Shown: positions 43,523 to 50,980 of the stretch, in pieces
Position numbering within the stretch: the first letter of the stretch is position 1
Layout: each line of letters opens with the position of its first letter
Assembly: GCA_965200525.1 (NCBI GenBank)
Contig: OZ241368.1
Span: 868,001-932,000 of the forward strand
Direction: 5' to 3'
Source of the DNA: JANNPJ01 sp965200525
Lineage (GTDB): Bacteria; Actinomycetota; Actinomycetes; Actinomycetales; Kineosporiaceae
DNA length: 64,000 bases
The notes under the pieces: model-generated
What the model was told of the DNA's origin: nothing
What the model saw: only the letters and a program-made list of their open reading frames with translations
Databases searched by the model: none
Translations under genes and position numbers: made by a program

Positions 43523-44116
43523 GGGATGTCTCCGCTTCGTTCCGTTCAGGTGGGCCGATCTCGCGCCGTCAGGCTACGTCCCGGCCGATCGGCCGGCGAT
43601 TCCGACCTCAAGGCCTGGTGCGGCTCACCCCAGTTCTGGGGTACCATCCACCCCCACTTCTGGGGTGGATGCGAGTTGAGCGGAAGTCCCGCGCGGCCCC
43701 CGGCACGGGGTCCTGGAGCCAGGGTTGGTCGCGCTGAGCCACGGCGGCCACCCGATCCGTGCCGAATGGCGTTCCAACCTCGTGGTGAGCCCGCCGCAGT
43801 CGGTGCAGTGGCCTCCAAGCTGCAGGAATGTCAGCTTTGCCGGTTTGATGGGTCAATTCCCCACATCGAAACGGGTACTTCGGATCGGCGAATCGCAGGC
43901 CGAGATCATCCGGTGGAGCAAGTCGGGCAGCTCTTCGGCGGCGTCCCATCGGGTCTTCGTCGCCCTACGTATTTGATCAAGTACGGATCTCGCCCGATGG
44001 CACTGAACGGGCAAAGTGCTCAAACCGTTAATAGCGTCCCTTGTGCGGAGCCGGTACCGTCATAAATGGTCCAGCTCACGACCAGGGCCGCCGGCGCGCG
44101 ACTGGAGGAGGTGGAG
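43523..44116. other. 594-nt gene-free stretch with relict-looking open frames
   Basis: It separates the LLM gene from the XRE regulator. It contains two adjacent hairpins (43627-43668) and weak open frames on both strands without a coherent domain or ribosome site. A minus-strand stretch with HCTDCGGLTTR-like cysteines (about 43740-43830) could be a remnant of a small zinc protein; I cannot support a gene. AT-rich bases at 43970-44040 could hold the promoter of the XRE gene. Confidence 0.45.
43627..43668. repeat. Two adjacent small hairpins sharing CTTCTGGGGT-like sequence
   Basis: ACCCCAG-TT-CTGGGGT (43627-43642) is followed 5 nt later by CCACCCC-N7-GGGGTGG (43648-43668). Both contain TTCTGGGGT, so they look like a duplicated element. 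They may terminate antisense transcription or bind a dimeric protein. Confidence 0.6.
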
Positions 44117-45517
44117 ATGCCTCAACGCCCTCGCAACCTCAACCCCGATGCCTCACCGCTGGCCAAATTCGGCGCCCGCCTGCGCGCCCACCGGATGGAA
44201 CAGGGCTGGGCCCAGGCCGAGCTCGGTCGTCTGGTCCACGTCAGCGGCACGCTGATCGCCAAGATGGAACGAGCCGAGCGCCGCCCCCAGCCCGACGTCG
44301 CGGCCAGCCTCGACACCGCCCTGCACACCGACGGCGAACTCTCCCGGCTGGCCGCCGACGCACTGCGCGCCCACCTGATCACCCCGCACCCCCGGCCGGG
44401 AGCCAACTCGATGCGACCGACCCGTGGCCACGGCGATTTCGGCGCCGGCGTCGACGCCGACTGGCAGAGCCAGCTGTCCACCCTCGGCGTCCTCGCCGAT
44501 CGCTACGACCTGCCCGAGGACGGCCGCACCCGATCCGTGGCCGAACTGCAGGCCGCGGTCCAGCAGCTGATCCGCTGGCGGCTCGACTCCGACTACGCCC
44601 AGCTGGTCGAGACCATCCCCGAACTGATCCCCGAGCTCACCCGGGTCCTGCTGACCAGCGACGGCAAGAAACGTGAGGACGTCGCGGCCGCACTCGTGCA
44701 GGCCTGGCGAGCAGCCGACGCGATCGCGGCCAAACTCGGCATGTTCGACCTGTCGGCCCGGCTCATCCTGGTGATGGGCTGGGCCGCCGCGCAGGCCGGC
44801 GACGACCTGGCCCTGGCCGCCACCTCGTACGTGCGGGCCGAGACCTTCTTCGTCAGCGGCCAGCAGGAGGCCGGCCACCGGATGCTGGAGCGGGCCGCGG
44901 ACCGGATCGACGTCGGCCGGTCCATCCCCGACAAGGCACAGTACGGGGCGCTGCACATGCGGGCCGCCATCGCCGCCGCCCGGGCCGGGCTGCGCGAGCA
45001 GGCCAAGGACCACCTCACCGAGGCCCGCTCCATGGCCGATCTGGTCAGCGTCGAAGGCGTTTGGGAAGGCACCGCTTTCGGCCCCGCCTCGGTGCGCGTG
45101 CACGAGGTGTCCACCGCTGTCGAGCTCAAGACCCCCCAGACCGCCCTGGCCGCCGCGGCCGGCTGGCAGCCACCAGCCTCACTGCCGGCCGAGCGCCGCT
45201 CCCACTTCTTTGTCGATCTGGCCCGGGCCCAGCTCGACCTGGGCGAGCACGACGCCGTACTGCGCACCCTGCGCGAGGCCCACACCATCGCCCCGCAGAA
45301 CATCCAGGTCGACCTCCAGGTGCACCAGACGCTCGCCGCACTGGCCGGAACCAGTGCGGCGAACGCCACCGCGGCTGAAGGCTTTCGGTTGTCAGTGGTG
45401 CGGACGACGCCGAAAGCGCCCGAGCTCAGGCCCGGTTCGACCGGTCCGAGCTCGCCCGGCTCAGCAACTCCGGCAGCTCCGCGAGCGAGCGCACCACCCA
45501 GTCGGCTGTCCGGGTGA
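44117..45517 (+). CDS. XRE-type HTH regulator with TPR-like sensor domain
   Basis: ATG 44117 has GGAGGTGGAG upstream; the product is 466 aa. The HTH is classic (LRAHRMEQGWAQAELGRLVHVSGTLIAKMERAERRPQPDVAASLDTAL). It is followed by a linker and 300 residues of helical repeats (RLILVMGWAAAQAGDDLALAATSYVRAETFF). It belongs to a different branch from the three WTGRET-type regulators. The end is odd: after HQTLAALAGTSAANATAAEGF the sequence becomes Pro/Ser/Ala-rich and overlaps the convergent HAD gene by 92 nt, which may mark a frameshifted C-terminus. Confidence 0.83.
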   Translation: MPQRPRNLNPDASPLAKFGARLRAHRMEQGWAQAELGRLVHVSGTLIAKMERAERRPQPDVAASLDTALHTDGELSRLAADALRAHLITPHPRPGANSMRPTRGHGDFGAGVDADWQSQLSTLGVLADRYDLPEDGRTRSVAELQAAVQQLIRWRLDSDYAQLVETIPELIPELTRVLLTSDGKKREDVAAALVQAWRAADAIAAKLGMFDLSARLILVMGWAAAQAGDDLALAATSYVRAETFFVSGQQEAGHRMLERAADRIDVGRSIPDKAQYGALHMRAAIAAARAGLREQAKDHLTEARSMADLVSVEGVWEGTAFGPASVRVHEVSTAVELKTPQTALAAAAGWQPPASLPAERRSHFFVDLARAQLDLGEHDAVLRTLREAHTIAPQNIQVDLQVHQTLAALAGTSAANATAAEGFRLSVVRTTPKAPELRPGSTGPSSPGSATPAAPRASAPPSRLSG

Positions 45518-46100
45518 CCACCGGGTCGTCGGCCCACAGGTGCCCCCACGGCCCGCGCCGCACCAGCGCCGTCCGCAGCCCGGCGGCATGGGCGGGCAGT
45601 ACGTCGTAGTCCCGGTGGTCACCAACGTAGACGATCTCCTCCGGCGTTCCCTCGGCCCAGTCCACCAGCCGGGCGAAGAATTTCGGGTCGGGCTTGACCA
45701 GACCCCACTCCCCCGACGTGACGATCGCCTGCACCGGCAGGTCCAGCCCGCGCAGCAGTTCGCCGGCCCGGGCCGACTGGTTGCCGGAGACCCCGACCCA
45801 GTACCCGGCGTCGGTCAGGGCCTGCAGGGTGGGCCGCACGTCCGGATAAAGGTCACTGTCCCGGATGTTCTCCCCGACCCCGGCCTCCTCCCGGCGCTGC
45901 CGCTCGGCCGGCAGGTCGAACCCGGGACGGAAGTAGTCGAAGGTCTCCGCATTGTCCCGGCCGGTGAAGGTCACAGCCCCCATCACGGCCGAAAAGGTGT
46001 GCCGGGGAACCCCGATCCAATCAGCCCAGCGACCCCACTCCTTGGTGTCGTCCAGAAGGGTCTCTCCCACGTCGAACACCACGGACCGAATCTCGCTCAC
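45426..46100 (-). CDS. HAD-superfamily hydrolase
   Basis: GTG 46100 with AGGAGG upstream gives 224 aa. Motif I is SVVFDVGETLLDD: the nucleophile Asp is present, but the second Asp of DxD is Gly, as in several haloacid-dehalogenase-like subgroups. Motif II is GVSGN, motif III is Lys in VKPDPKFF, and motif IV is IVYVGDHRDYDV. The cap is helical, C1 type. Proteins like this dephosphorylate small metabolites or nucleotides. The upstream region contains a GGTAG inverted repeat (46151-46168) and the palindrome at 46199-46225. Confidence 0.9.
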   Translation of the reverse strand: MSEIRSVVFDVGETLLDDTKEWGRWADWIGVPRHTFSAVMGAVTFTGRDNAETFDYFRPGFDLPAERQRREEAGVGENIRDSDLYPDVRPTLQALTDAGYWVGVSGNQSARAGELLRGLDLPVQAIVTSGEWGLVKPDPKFFARLVDWAEGTPEEIVYVGDHRDYDVLPAHAAGLRTALVRRGPWGHLWADDPVVTRTADWVVRSLAELPELLSRASSDRSNRA

Positions 46101-46198
46101 TCTGCCTCCTGGCCCAGGCCGATGACCTTGCGCACCGGCTCCATGACGTCCGGTAGCCATTCCTACCGCTACCTCCACCGTGACGCAGATCAGCCCGG

Positions 46199-46225
46199 AA
46201 TGAGGACAAGTTGGCTGTCCTCATT
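46199..46225. repeat. Dispersed palindrome, copy 1
   Basis: AATGAGGACA and TGTCCTCATT are perfect 10-bp arms with a 7-nt spacer. A further half-site-like GATGTCCTCATC follows immediately (46226-46237). It is placed between the divergent HAD and 77-aa genes. Confidence 0.85.
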
Positions 46226-46398
46226 GATGTCCTCATCAAACGGATGACTCCACCCCTCCCCCGGATCACCCTTGAACTGGCGACCCGACCGCTGCACCAT
46301 GCCCGCCGGCGGTCCTTGACCTCGAGCGAAGGAACGATCACTTGACCGGTCACAGCGCAGTTCTGCGGGACGTTCGGCCGGACAGAGGTGTGCCCTTG

Positions 46399-46632
46399 AT
46401 GGAGCCGCGGAAATTGCGCCTGGAACTGGAGAACCGGGGGCTGTCCATCCTTGGCGTCACCTGGGACGACGCCGACCCCGAGGTGCTGGTGGTCTACCTG
46501 CACGGCAACGCGGGTCAGTGGCGGGACGGCGCGGCCCGACTGCTGGTCGCCACCGTGCCCGGCGTCCGGGCGGTCAGCGAGAGTCCCGGATCGGCAGCCA
46601 TTCTGCTGGTCGACGTGGGCCCTGTGGCCTAG
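46399..46632 (+). CDS. Small hypothetical protein
   Basis: This 77-aa product starts at ATG 46399 (AGAGGTG upstream); a TTG at 46396 and a GTG at 46390 are also in frame. The sequence has a hydrophobic strand pattern (LSILGVTWDDADPEVLVVYLHGNAG, then LLVATVPGVRAVSESPGSAAILLVDVGPVA) suggesting a compact alpha/beta domain. I do not recognise a family. It leads the TPR gene, starting 31 nt after it, and lies downstream of palindrome copy 1. Confidence 0.55.
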   Translation: MEPRKLRLELENRGLSILGVTWDDADPEVLVVYLHGNAGQWRDGAARLLVATVPGVRAVSESPGSAAILLVDVGPVA

Positions 46633-46662
46633 GGCGGACGGCCGGACGGCGGGCCTGAGGAG

Positions 46663-47628
46663 ATGCTGGTGGAGGAGGGATCGCCCGCGATGCGCGCGAG
46701 GGCGGCCCAGGGTCGCGAGTCCCTCGACGCCTTGCGCTCGATGGTCGACGGGGTGCGCCAGGTCGACCACGGCCTGGGCTCGGTTCTCGGTCTCGGCGAA
46801 CTCCTGGTCCACGCCGAACTGGCCGGCTCGCTGGTCGGCTCGACCACCGGCAAGCTGCACCAGGAGGTGCTCAGCACTCTCGGCGAGATCCACCAGCTGG
46901 CCGGCTGGATGCAGTTCGACCAGGGCGATCCGCAGGGCGCGGCCCGGTCGTTCACCTTTGCCCGGGCCTTCGCCGAGCGAGCCGACGACGCCGCCCTGGT
47001 CGCCTACATCCTCGGCCCGAGCCAGGGTTTCGCCGAGATGTACCACGGCGATCCGCTCGGTGGTGCCCGGCACGGCGCCGAGGCCCTGGTCTGGGCCCGC
47101 CGGGCCGGCAACGCCCGGCTGACCGCGTTCGTACTCACGATCGGTGCCCGGTCACAGGCCCGGCTGGGCGAACGCAAGCGCTGCCTGGAGATGCTCGAGC
47201 TCGCCCGGCGCGAACTGGCCCGACACGAGCCCGAGGCCCCGGACCCCATCTGGCTGGAGGTTTTCGACTCGGCCGCGCTACGCGGTCACTCCGGCAGTTG
47301 CCTGCTCGACCTCGGGCAGCCCCGCCGGGCCCTGGCCCCGCTGATCGACGAGGACAGCTCGGCCCCGAGAGCCTTTGTGCGCAACCGGGTGATGTGGCTG
47401 CTCGACCGGGCCGGGGCCCATCTGGAGCTGACCGAGGTCGACGAGGCCACCGACGCCGTCAGCCAGGCCCTCGACGCCTCGACCGGGACGGCCTCGCGGC
47501 GCACGGCCGGCCGGTTCGCGGCCCTGGACGGGCGGTTGCGGGCCTGGGCCGACAAGCCTGAGGTGGCGCAACTGCGCGATCGGCTGCGCGACTTCGGCGG
47601 CCCGGATCAGCCGAAGGACCGCCGATAG
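46663..47628 (+). CDS. TPR-like helical protein without a DNA-binding domain
   Basis: The product is about 321 aa from ATG 46663; ATG 46690, with GGAGGAGGG 10 nt upstream, would give 312. The sequence is helical repeats throughout (VLSTLGEIHQLAGWMQFDQGDPQGAARSFTFARAFAERADDAALVAYILG, LGQPRRALAPLID). It closely resembles the C-terminal half of actinobacterial XRE/TPR regulators, including the HQLAGWMxFDxGDxxxA motif, but no HTH is present and the small gene before it does not encode one. It may work as a partner of the XRE protein at 44117, or be a truncated regulator. It overlaps the serine hydrolase by 22 nt. Confidence 0.75.
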   Translation: MLVEEGSPAMRARAAQGRESLDALRSMVDGVRQVDHGLGSVLGLGELLVHAELAGSLVGSTTGKLHQEVLSTLGEIHQLAGWMQFDQGDPQGAARSFTFARAFAERADDAALVAYILGPSQGFAEMYHGDPLGGARHGAEALVWARRAGNARLTAFVLTIGARSQARLGERKRCLEMLELARRELARHEPEAPDPIWLEVFDSAALRGHSGSCLLDLGQPRRALAPLIDEDSSAPRAFVRNRVMWLLDRAGAHLELTEVDEATDAVSQALDASTGTASRRTAGRFAALDGRLRAWADKPEVAQLRDRLRDFGGPDQPKDRR

Positions 47629-48926
47629 GGGTAGGTGGCCCACTCCAGTTCGACCACCGCTCCGGACGAGTCCCGCTTGACCAGCAGCCATTCACCCTCC
47701 AGCCGGCCGGCCCCGGCCCGGTAGCGATCCGTGCCCTGATGGCTGAACGTGGTGGTGGTGGTCTCGGCCCGGTCGGCCAGGTGGGCCCGCAGCTCGCCGC
47801 CCACCCAGCTGAACACCGTCTCGTCGGACTCGCTCCACCACCGGCCCAGCACCCCCTCCACCTCCGGGCCCGGAGCCTCGAAGGCCACCCTCCGCTCCAC
47901 CGGCAGATCCACCGGCAGCCGGCCACGGCTCTCGTCGATCACCTGCGCGCAGAGCTCGTTCAACGCGATCCGCCCGGTCACATTGGCCAGGGCGACCACC
48001 ACCAGGCCGGCGTCCCGGTCGATCGACAGCGCGGCCCCGAACCCGGGCATGCCCCCGGTATGGCCGGACAGCAGCCGCTCCCCGCGCCGCTCCAGGATCA
48101 GGCCCAGCCCCCAGCCCCGGTCCCAGCGCTGCGGATCGACCATCACCTGCAGGGTGTGCATCGCCGTGGTCACCGTCGGCGGCAGTACCGCCGGCACCCC
48201 GCCGGACAGCGCGTGACCCCAGGCGAGCAGGTCCTCGGCCGTGCTCCAGAGCTGGCCGGCCACCCCGATCTCGCCCTGTTCCATCTCGGGCTCCCGATAC
48301 AGGACGTCGGCGTACGGGTCGAGCCGGTAGCCGACGGCCCGCTCCGGCGCCGGCTGCCAGCTGGTCGAACCCAGGTGGAGCGGGCCGAGCAGCTCCCGGG
48401 TGATCAGGTCCTCGCCGGTGGTGCCGGTGACCCGGCGGATGATCTGCCCCAGGATCGCGTAGCCCAGGTTGGAGTAGTGCCAGCGCACCCCCGGCCGGGC
48501 CACCACCCCGGCCCGGCCCAGGGCCTCGATCAGGGCCGGCCGGTCGGGCCCGCGCATGGTGCTCCACATCGGCAGCGGCGCCTCGCGCTGAACGCCGCCG
48601 GTGTGGGCCAGCAACTGCCGCACCCGGACCCGGCCGAACGCCGTTCCGGGCAGGTACCGGTCTACCGACTCGTCCAGGTCGAGGACCTCCCGCTCGACCA
48701 GCAGCAGCACGATCGCGGCGGTGAAGGTCTTGGTCACCGAACCGATCCGGTACGGCAGCGAGCCCGAGGCTCGACGCCGCCGCTCGACGTCGGCCAGGCC
48801 CGCGCTCTCCAGGGACAGCGCCCGCCCGCCCCGGGCCAGACCAACGATCAGGCTGGGCAACCGGTGACCGGCCTGCGTCGTCACCACCCGGGCCCGCAGG
48901 GCATCCAGGATGTTCTCCGCCGTCAT
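47607..48926 (-). CDS. Serine beta-lactamase-like hydrolase (class C/D-Ala-D-Ala carboxypeptidase family)
   Basis: The product is 439 aa. Catalytic motifs are all present: SxxK as GSVTKTFTA (Ser nucleophile), YxN as HYSNLGYAILG, and the third motif as SGHTGGMPGFG. The family covers esterases, D-aminopeptidases and beta-lactamases; the low-similarity C-terminal 100 residues form a separate beta domain. No signal peptide is seen, so a cytosolic role such as esterase or peptide hydrolase is more likely than antibiotic resistance. Palindrome copy 2 lies upstream. Confidence 0.92.
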   Translation of the reverse strand: MTAENILDALRARVVTTQAGHRLPSLIVGLARGGRALSLESAGLADVERRRRASGSLPYRIGSVTKTFTAAIVLLLVEREVLDLDESVDRYLPGTAFGRVRVRQLLAHTGGVQREAPLPMWSTMRGPDRPALIEALGRAGVVARPGVRWHYSNLGYAILGQIIRRVTGTTGEDLITRELLGPLHLGSTSWQPAPERAVGYRLDPYADVLYREPEMEQGEIGVAGQLWSTAEDLLAWGHALSGGVPAVLPPTVTTAMHTLQVMVDPQRWDRGWGLGLILERRGERLLSGHTGGMPGFGAALSIDRDAGLVVVALANVTGRIALNELCAQVIDESRGRLPVDLPVERRVAFEAPGPEVEGVLGRWWSESDETVFSWVGGELRAHLADRAETTTTTFSHQGTDRYRAGAGRLEGEWLLVKRDSSGAVVELEWATYPYRRSFG

Positions 48927-49001
48927 ACCCCTCCTCCGGTCGCGCTCCTACCTCCCCCGGACAACATCGTCCCGGGGACGTCGAGCCCACCCGCACCGGG
49001 C

Positions 49002-49029
49002 GATGCGGACATCCCCCACTGTCCTCATC
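49002..49029. repeat. Dispersed palindrome, copy 2
   Basis: GATGCGGACA and TGTCCTCATC pair except for one base, with an 8-nt spacer. It lies in the 212-nt divergent gap between the serine hydrolase and DnaQ-like genes, where an operator would be expected. Confidence 0.75.
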
Positions 49030-49138
49030 CACGGCCCGCCGACCCGGTGGGTCTCGGGTGAGGCTGGAATCAGTTGCGCGTCCTCGCGCAGCCGGCGGCC
49101 CGCTCCGGTGGACCGGCGTGTCGACCCGGAGGTGGGCC

Positions 49139-49798
49139 ATGCGGCTCGTTGCACTCGACGTCAAGGGCACCGGCGGCCACGAGCGGGACGGCGAGGCGAT
49201 CCTGGAGGTCGCCCTGGTTCCGATCGCGGGCTGGACGCCGGACACGTCCGCCGCCTTCAGCACCCTGCTCAACCCCGGCCGCCCGGTGCCGAGCCGATCC
49301 TGGATCGCCCCCGGCCTGACCGACGTCGCGCTTCGCTCGGCCCCGCGGCTGGGCGACATCCAGGCCGCCCTCGACCGCCGGATCAACGGCTCGTACCTGG
49401 TCGGGTACGACATCACCGCCCAGTGGCCGCTGCTGCGGCGCAACTGCCCGGGGCTCACCCCGGCCGGCTTGATCGACACCCTCCAGCTGGCCCGGATGAT
49501 CGACCCCGGGCACCGCAACGACCTGCCCGCGGTGATCGAGCAGCTGCGACTGACCGACCGGGTCGGCGAGCTCTCGGTGAGCCTGCCCGGCCGGGCCCTG
49601 TGGGACGCCATGGGGGCGGCCGTGCTGCTGGGCGCCCTGGCTGTTCCCGTCCTCGGGCCCGAGGTCAGCCTGCCCGAGCTGCTGGCGGTGGCCGGCGTCG
49701 ACCCGGACCGGCGCGAACGGCGGCTGATGAGGACACCGATCCCTGTCCCCATCAGCAGGGGTGACGCGCGGGTCACCGCAGCCGCACGCTGGTTCTGA
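49139..49798 (+). CDS. DnaQ-like (DEDDh exonuclease fold) protein missing catalytic residues
   Basis: ATG 49139 has GGAGGTGGG upstream; the product is 219 aa. It follows the 3'-5' exonuclease fold: MRLVALDVKGTGG at the first strand, LLNPGRPVPSRSWIAPGLTD, LVGYDITAQWPLL at ExoII and SLPGRALWDAMGAAVLLGAL at ExoIII. Against the family pattern DxET, the Glu is Lys9; the ExoII Asp is Gln95; the ExoIII His is Gly151. Only Asp7 and Asp156 remain. Metal-dependent cleavage is therefore unlikely, and a nucleic-acid-binding or regulatory role is suggested. Palindrome copy 3 lies inside its last 75 nt. Confidence 0.75.
   Translation: MRLVALDVKGTGGHERDGEAILEVALVPIAGWTPDTSAAFSTLLNPGRPVPSRSWIAPGLTDVALRSAPRLGDIQAALDRRINGSYLVGYDITAQWPLLRRNCPGLTPAGLIDTLQLARMIDPGHRNDLPAVIEQLRLTDRVGELSVSLPGRALWDAMGAAVLLGALAVPVLGPEVSLPELLAVAGVDPDRRERRLMRTPIPVPISRGDARVTAAARWF
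49724..49755. repeat. Dispersed palindrome, copy 3 (inside a coding region)
   Basis: CTGATGAGGACA and TGTCCCCATCAG are 12-bp arms with one mismatch and an 8-nt spacer. Read in frame it encodes LMRTPIPVPIS near the C-terminus of the DnaQ-like protein. GGGGTGAC plus CGCG follows, as at copy 4. Confidence 0.8.
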
Positions 49799-49829
49799 GA
49801 CGGATCACCGTTTCCCGATCACGGCGGCC

Positions 49830-49848
49830 GATCCCGCCGATCGGGATC
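49830..49848. terminator. Small hairpin after the DnaQ-like gene
   Basis: GATCCCG (49830-49836) and CGGGATC (49842-49848) form a perfect 7-bp stem with a 5-nt loop, 31 nt after the stop. No T-run follows, so termination is only a possibility. Confidence 0.4.
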
Positions 49849-49923
49849 CGGCTGGTCCGTCACCCTCGAACGGCGGGGCCAGCGGTACCGGAAGCCCCAC
49901 AGCCTGCCGCTGGTCCCGCCTCC

Positions 49924-49951
49924 AGTTCTGCCCTGAGAGTTCTGCCCTGAG
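49924..49951. repeat. Exact 14-bp tandem duplication
   Basis: AGTTCTGCCCTGAG occurs twice back-to-back, ending 24 nt before the start of the 96-aa gene. It may be a promoter duplication or a paired binding site. Confidence 0.75.
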
Positions 49952-49975
49952 AAAGCCCTTTGAAGGATGCCGCCG

Positions 49976-50266
49976 GTGAACCGAGTGACCATCGAGGCCA
50001 TGGACGACCAGGGCCGGGCCGTCAGCGTCGAGCTGGCCATCGGACCGGAGCGGGACACGGTCGAGGGCTGGTCCGGCGACCGCATGCGCGCCGTCTTCAA
50101 ACGCCCGGTGCTGCAGAAGTGGCTGGCCAGCCCCAGCGGCGAGCTCCGGGCCGACGCGATGGCCTGGGAGCGCACCGAGCTCGGGATCGCGGTCCGGGTG
50201 GACGGCGACGTGCCGTGGTGGGAGCTCTCGCCCCGAGACCTGAAGCGGCTCCGGGAATGGGTGTAG
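49976..50266 (+). CDS. Small conserved-looking hypothetical protein
   Basis: GTG 49976 follows GAAGGATG at a suitable distance; ATG 49967 is 9 nt earlier but abuts that site. The 96-aa product begins with an NRVTIEAMDDQGRAVSVELAIGPE beta-hairpin, then DRMRAVFKRPVLQKWLASPSGELRADAMAWERTELGIAVRVDG, and ends PWWELSPRDLKRLREWV. I see no known catalytic motif. The regular alternation of strands and a C-terminal helix suggests a folded single domain. Confidence 0.6.
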   Translation: MNRVTIEAMDDQGRAVSVELAIGPERDTVEGWSGDRMRAVFKRPVLQKWLASPSGELRADAMAWERTELGIAVRVDGDVPWWELSPRDLKRLREWV

Positions 50267-50329
50267 CCACGATCGACCGCATCGAGGCGATTGCCGGTTC
50301 CGGTAGCTGACCGGTAGTTGAATGGCCCG

Positions 50330-50770
50330 ATGCCAACGATTTCGGTACGGAACGCGGATCTGGCGGACGTCGGTCGGGTGCTGGAGTTCTGGCTCGTCGC
50401 GGCCGAGGGAACGGATCGCTTCGACGGTGCGGAACTGGTCCGAAACCTGATCACCCATGACCCGCAGGCTCTCCTGCTGGCCGAGGACGCACAACTGGAC
50501 GGCGCGATCGTCGGTTCGGTGATTGCCGGCTGGGACGGCTGGCGCTGCCATCTGTACCGGCTGGCGGTACGACCCGACCAGCGGCGTCAGGGAATCGCCA
50601 GCACCCTACTGAGCACGGCGGAACGGCGCTTTCGCGAGCTCGGCGGGCGCCGGTTCGACGCGATGGTGCTGGACGCCAACACGGAAGCCCACCCGGCCTG
50701 GGCCGCTGCCGGTTACGACCCCCAGCCGGAGTGGTCGCGGTGGGTCAAGTTCCACCCAGTACAACCGTGA
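50330..50770 (+). CDS. GNAT N-acetyltransferase
   Basis: This 146-aa protein has PTISVRNADLADVGRVLEFW at the start and acetyl-CoA motif A as LYRLAVRPDQRRQGIASTLLSTAERRFRELG (R/Q-x-x-G-x-G/A). Motif B follows as RFDAMVLDANTEAHPAWAAAGYDPQ. This is a generic small-substrate GNAT; the substrate is unknown. The stop is immediately followed by palindrome copy 4, which could also serve as its terminator. Confidence 0.9.
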   Translation: MPTISVRNADLADVGRVLEFWLVAAEGTDRFDGAELVRNLITHDPQALLLAEDAQLDGAIVGSVIAGWDGWRCHLYRLAVRPDQRRQGIASTLLSTAERRFRELGGRRFDAMVLDANTEAHPAWAAAGYDPQPEWSRWVKFHPVQP

Positions 50771-50771
50771 G

Positions 50772-50801
50772 TGATGAGGACACAGCGCTCTGTCCTCATC
50801 A
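50772..50801. repeat. Dispersed palindrome, copy 4
   Basis: TGATGAGGACA and TGTCCTCATCA are perfect 11-bp arms, and the 8-nt centre contains AGCGCT. It begins 1 nt after the GNAT stop. GGGGTGAC plus CGCG follows, as at copy 3. Confidence 0.9.
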
Positions 50802-50930
50802 ATGGGGTGACCCGCGACATTCCCGGCATCAGGATGGTCTTGTGATCGGAACGACGGGCTCTGGCCTAAGCCAACCAGAGCCGCCTGCCACTCCTCGACC
50901 AAGTGGCGTGGGCGCCGTCGTCCCGTGATC

Positions 50931-50980
50931 GGCGAGGCCAGCGATGCCGGACCCGATTCCAGACCGCCGCTGGCCTCGCC
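50931..50980. terminator. Long-armed hairpin after the MFS gene
   Basis: GGCGAGGCCAGC (50931-50942) and GCTGGCCTCGCC (50969-50980) are perfect 12-bp arms with a 26-nt loop, ending at the last base before the MFS stop codon. It probably ends transcription of the MFS gene; together with copy 4 it fills the convergent gap. Confidence 0.6.

Noticed and set aside
43740..43949. Small zinc protein gene on the minus strand
   Set aside because: A few Cys residues in an open frame, but they lie in shifting frames with no start site; at best a remnant.
41675..44065. Long + strand frame across the phosphotransferase and LLM genes
   Set aside because: The sequence is antisense to two well-supported minus-strand genes and contains the repeat-derived VGRAG runs.
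47607..48926. Antibiotic beta-lactamase
   Set aside because: Motifs match the wide serine hydrolase family, but there is no signal peptide and no class A/C-specific omega or loop signature, so resistance cannot be claimed.
46199..50801. CRISPR-like array from the repeated palindromes
   Set aside because: Copies are 0.7-2.8 kb apart and lie between or in genes.
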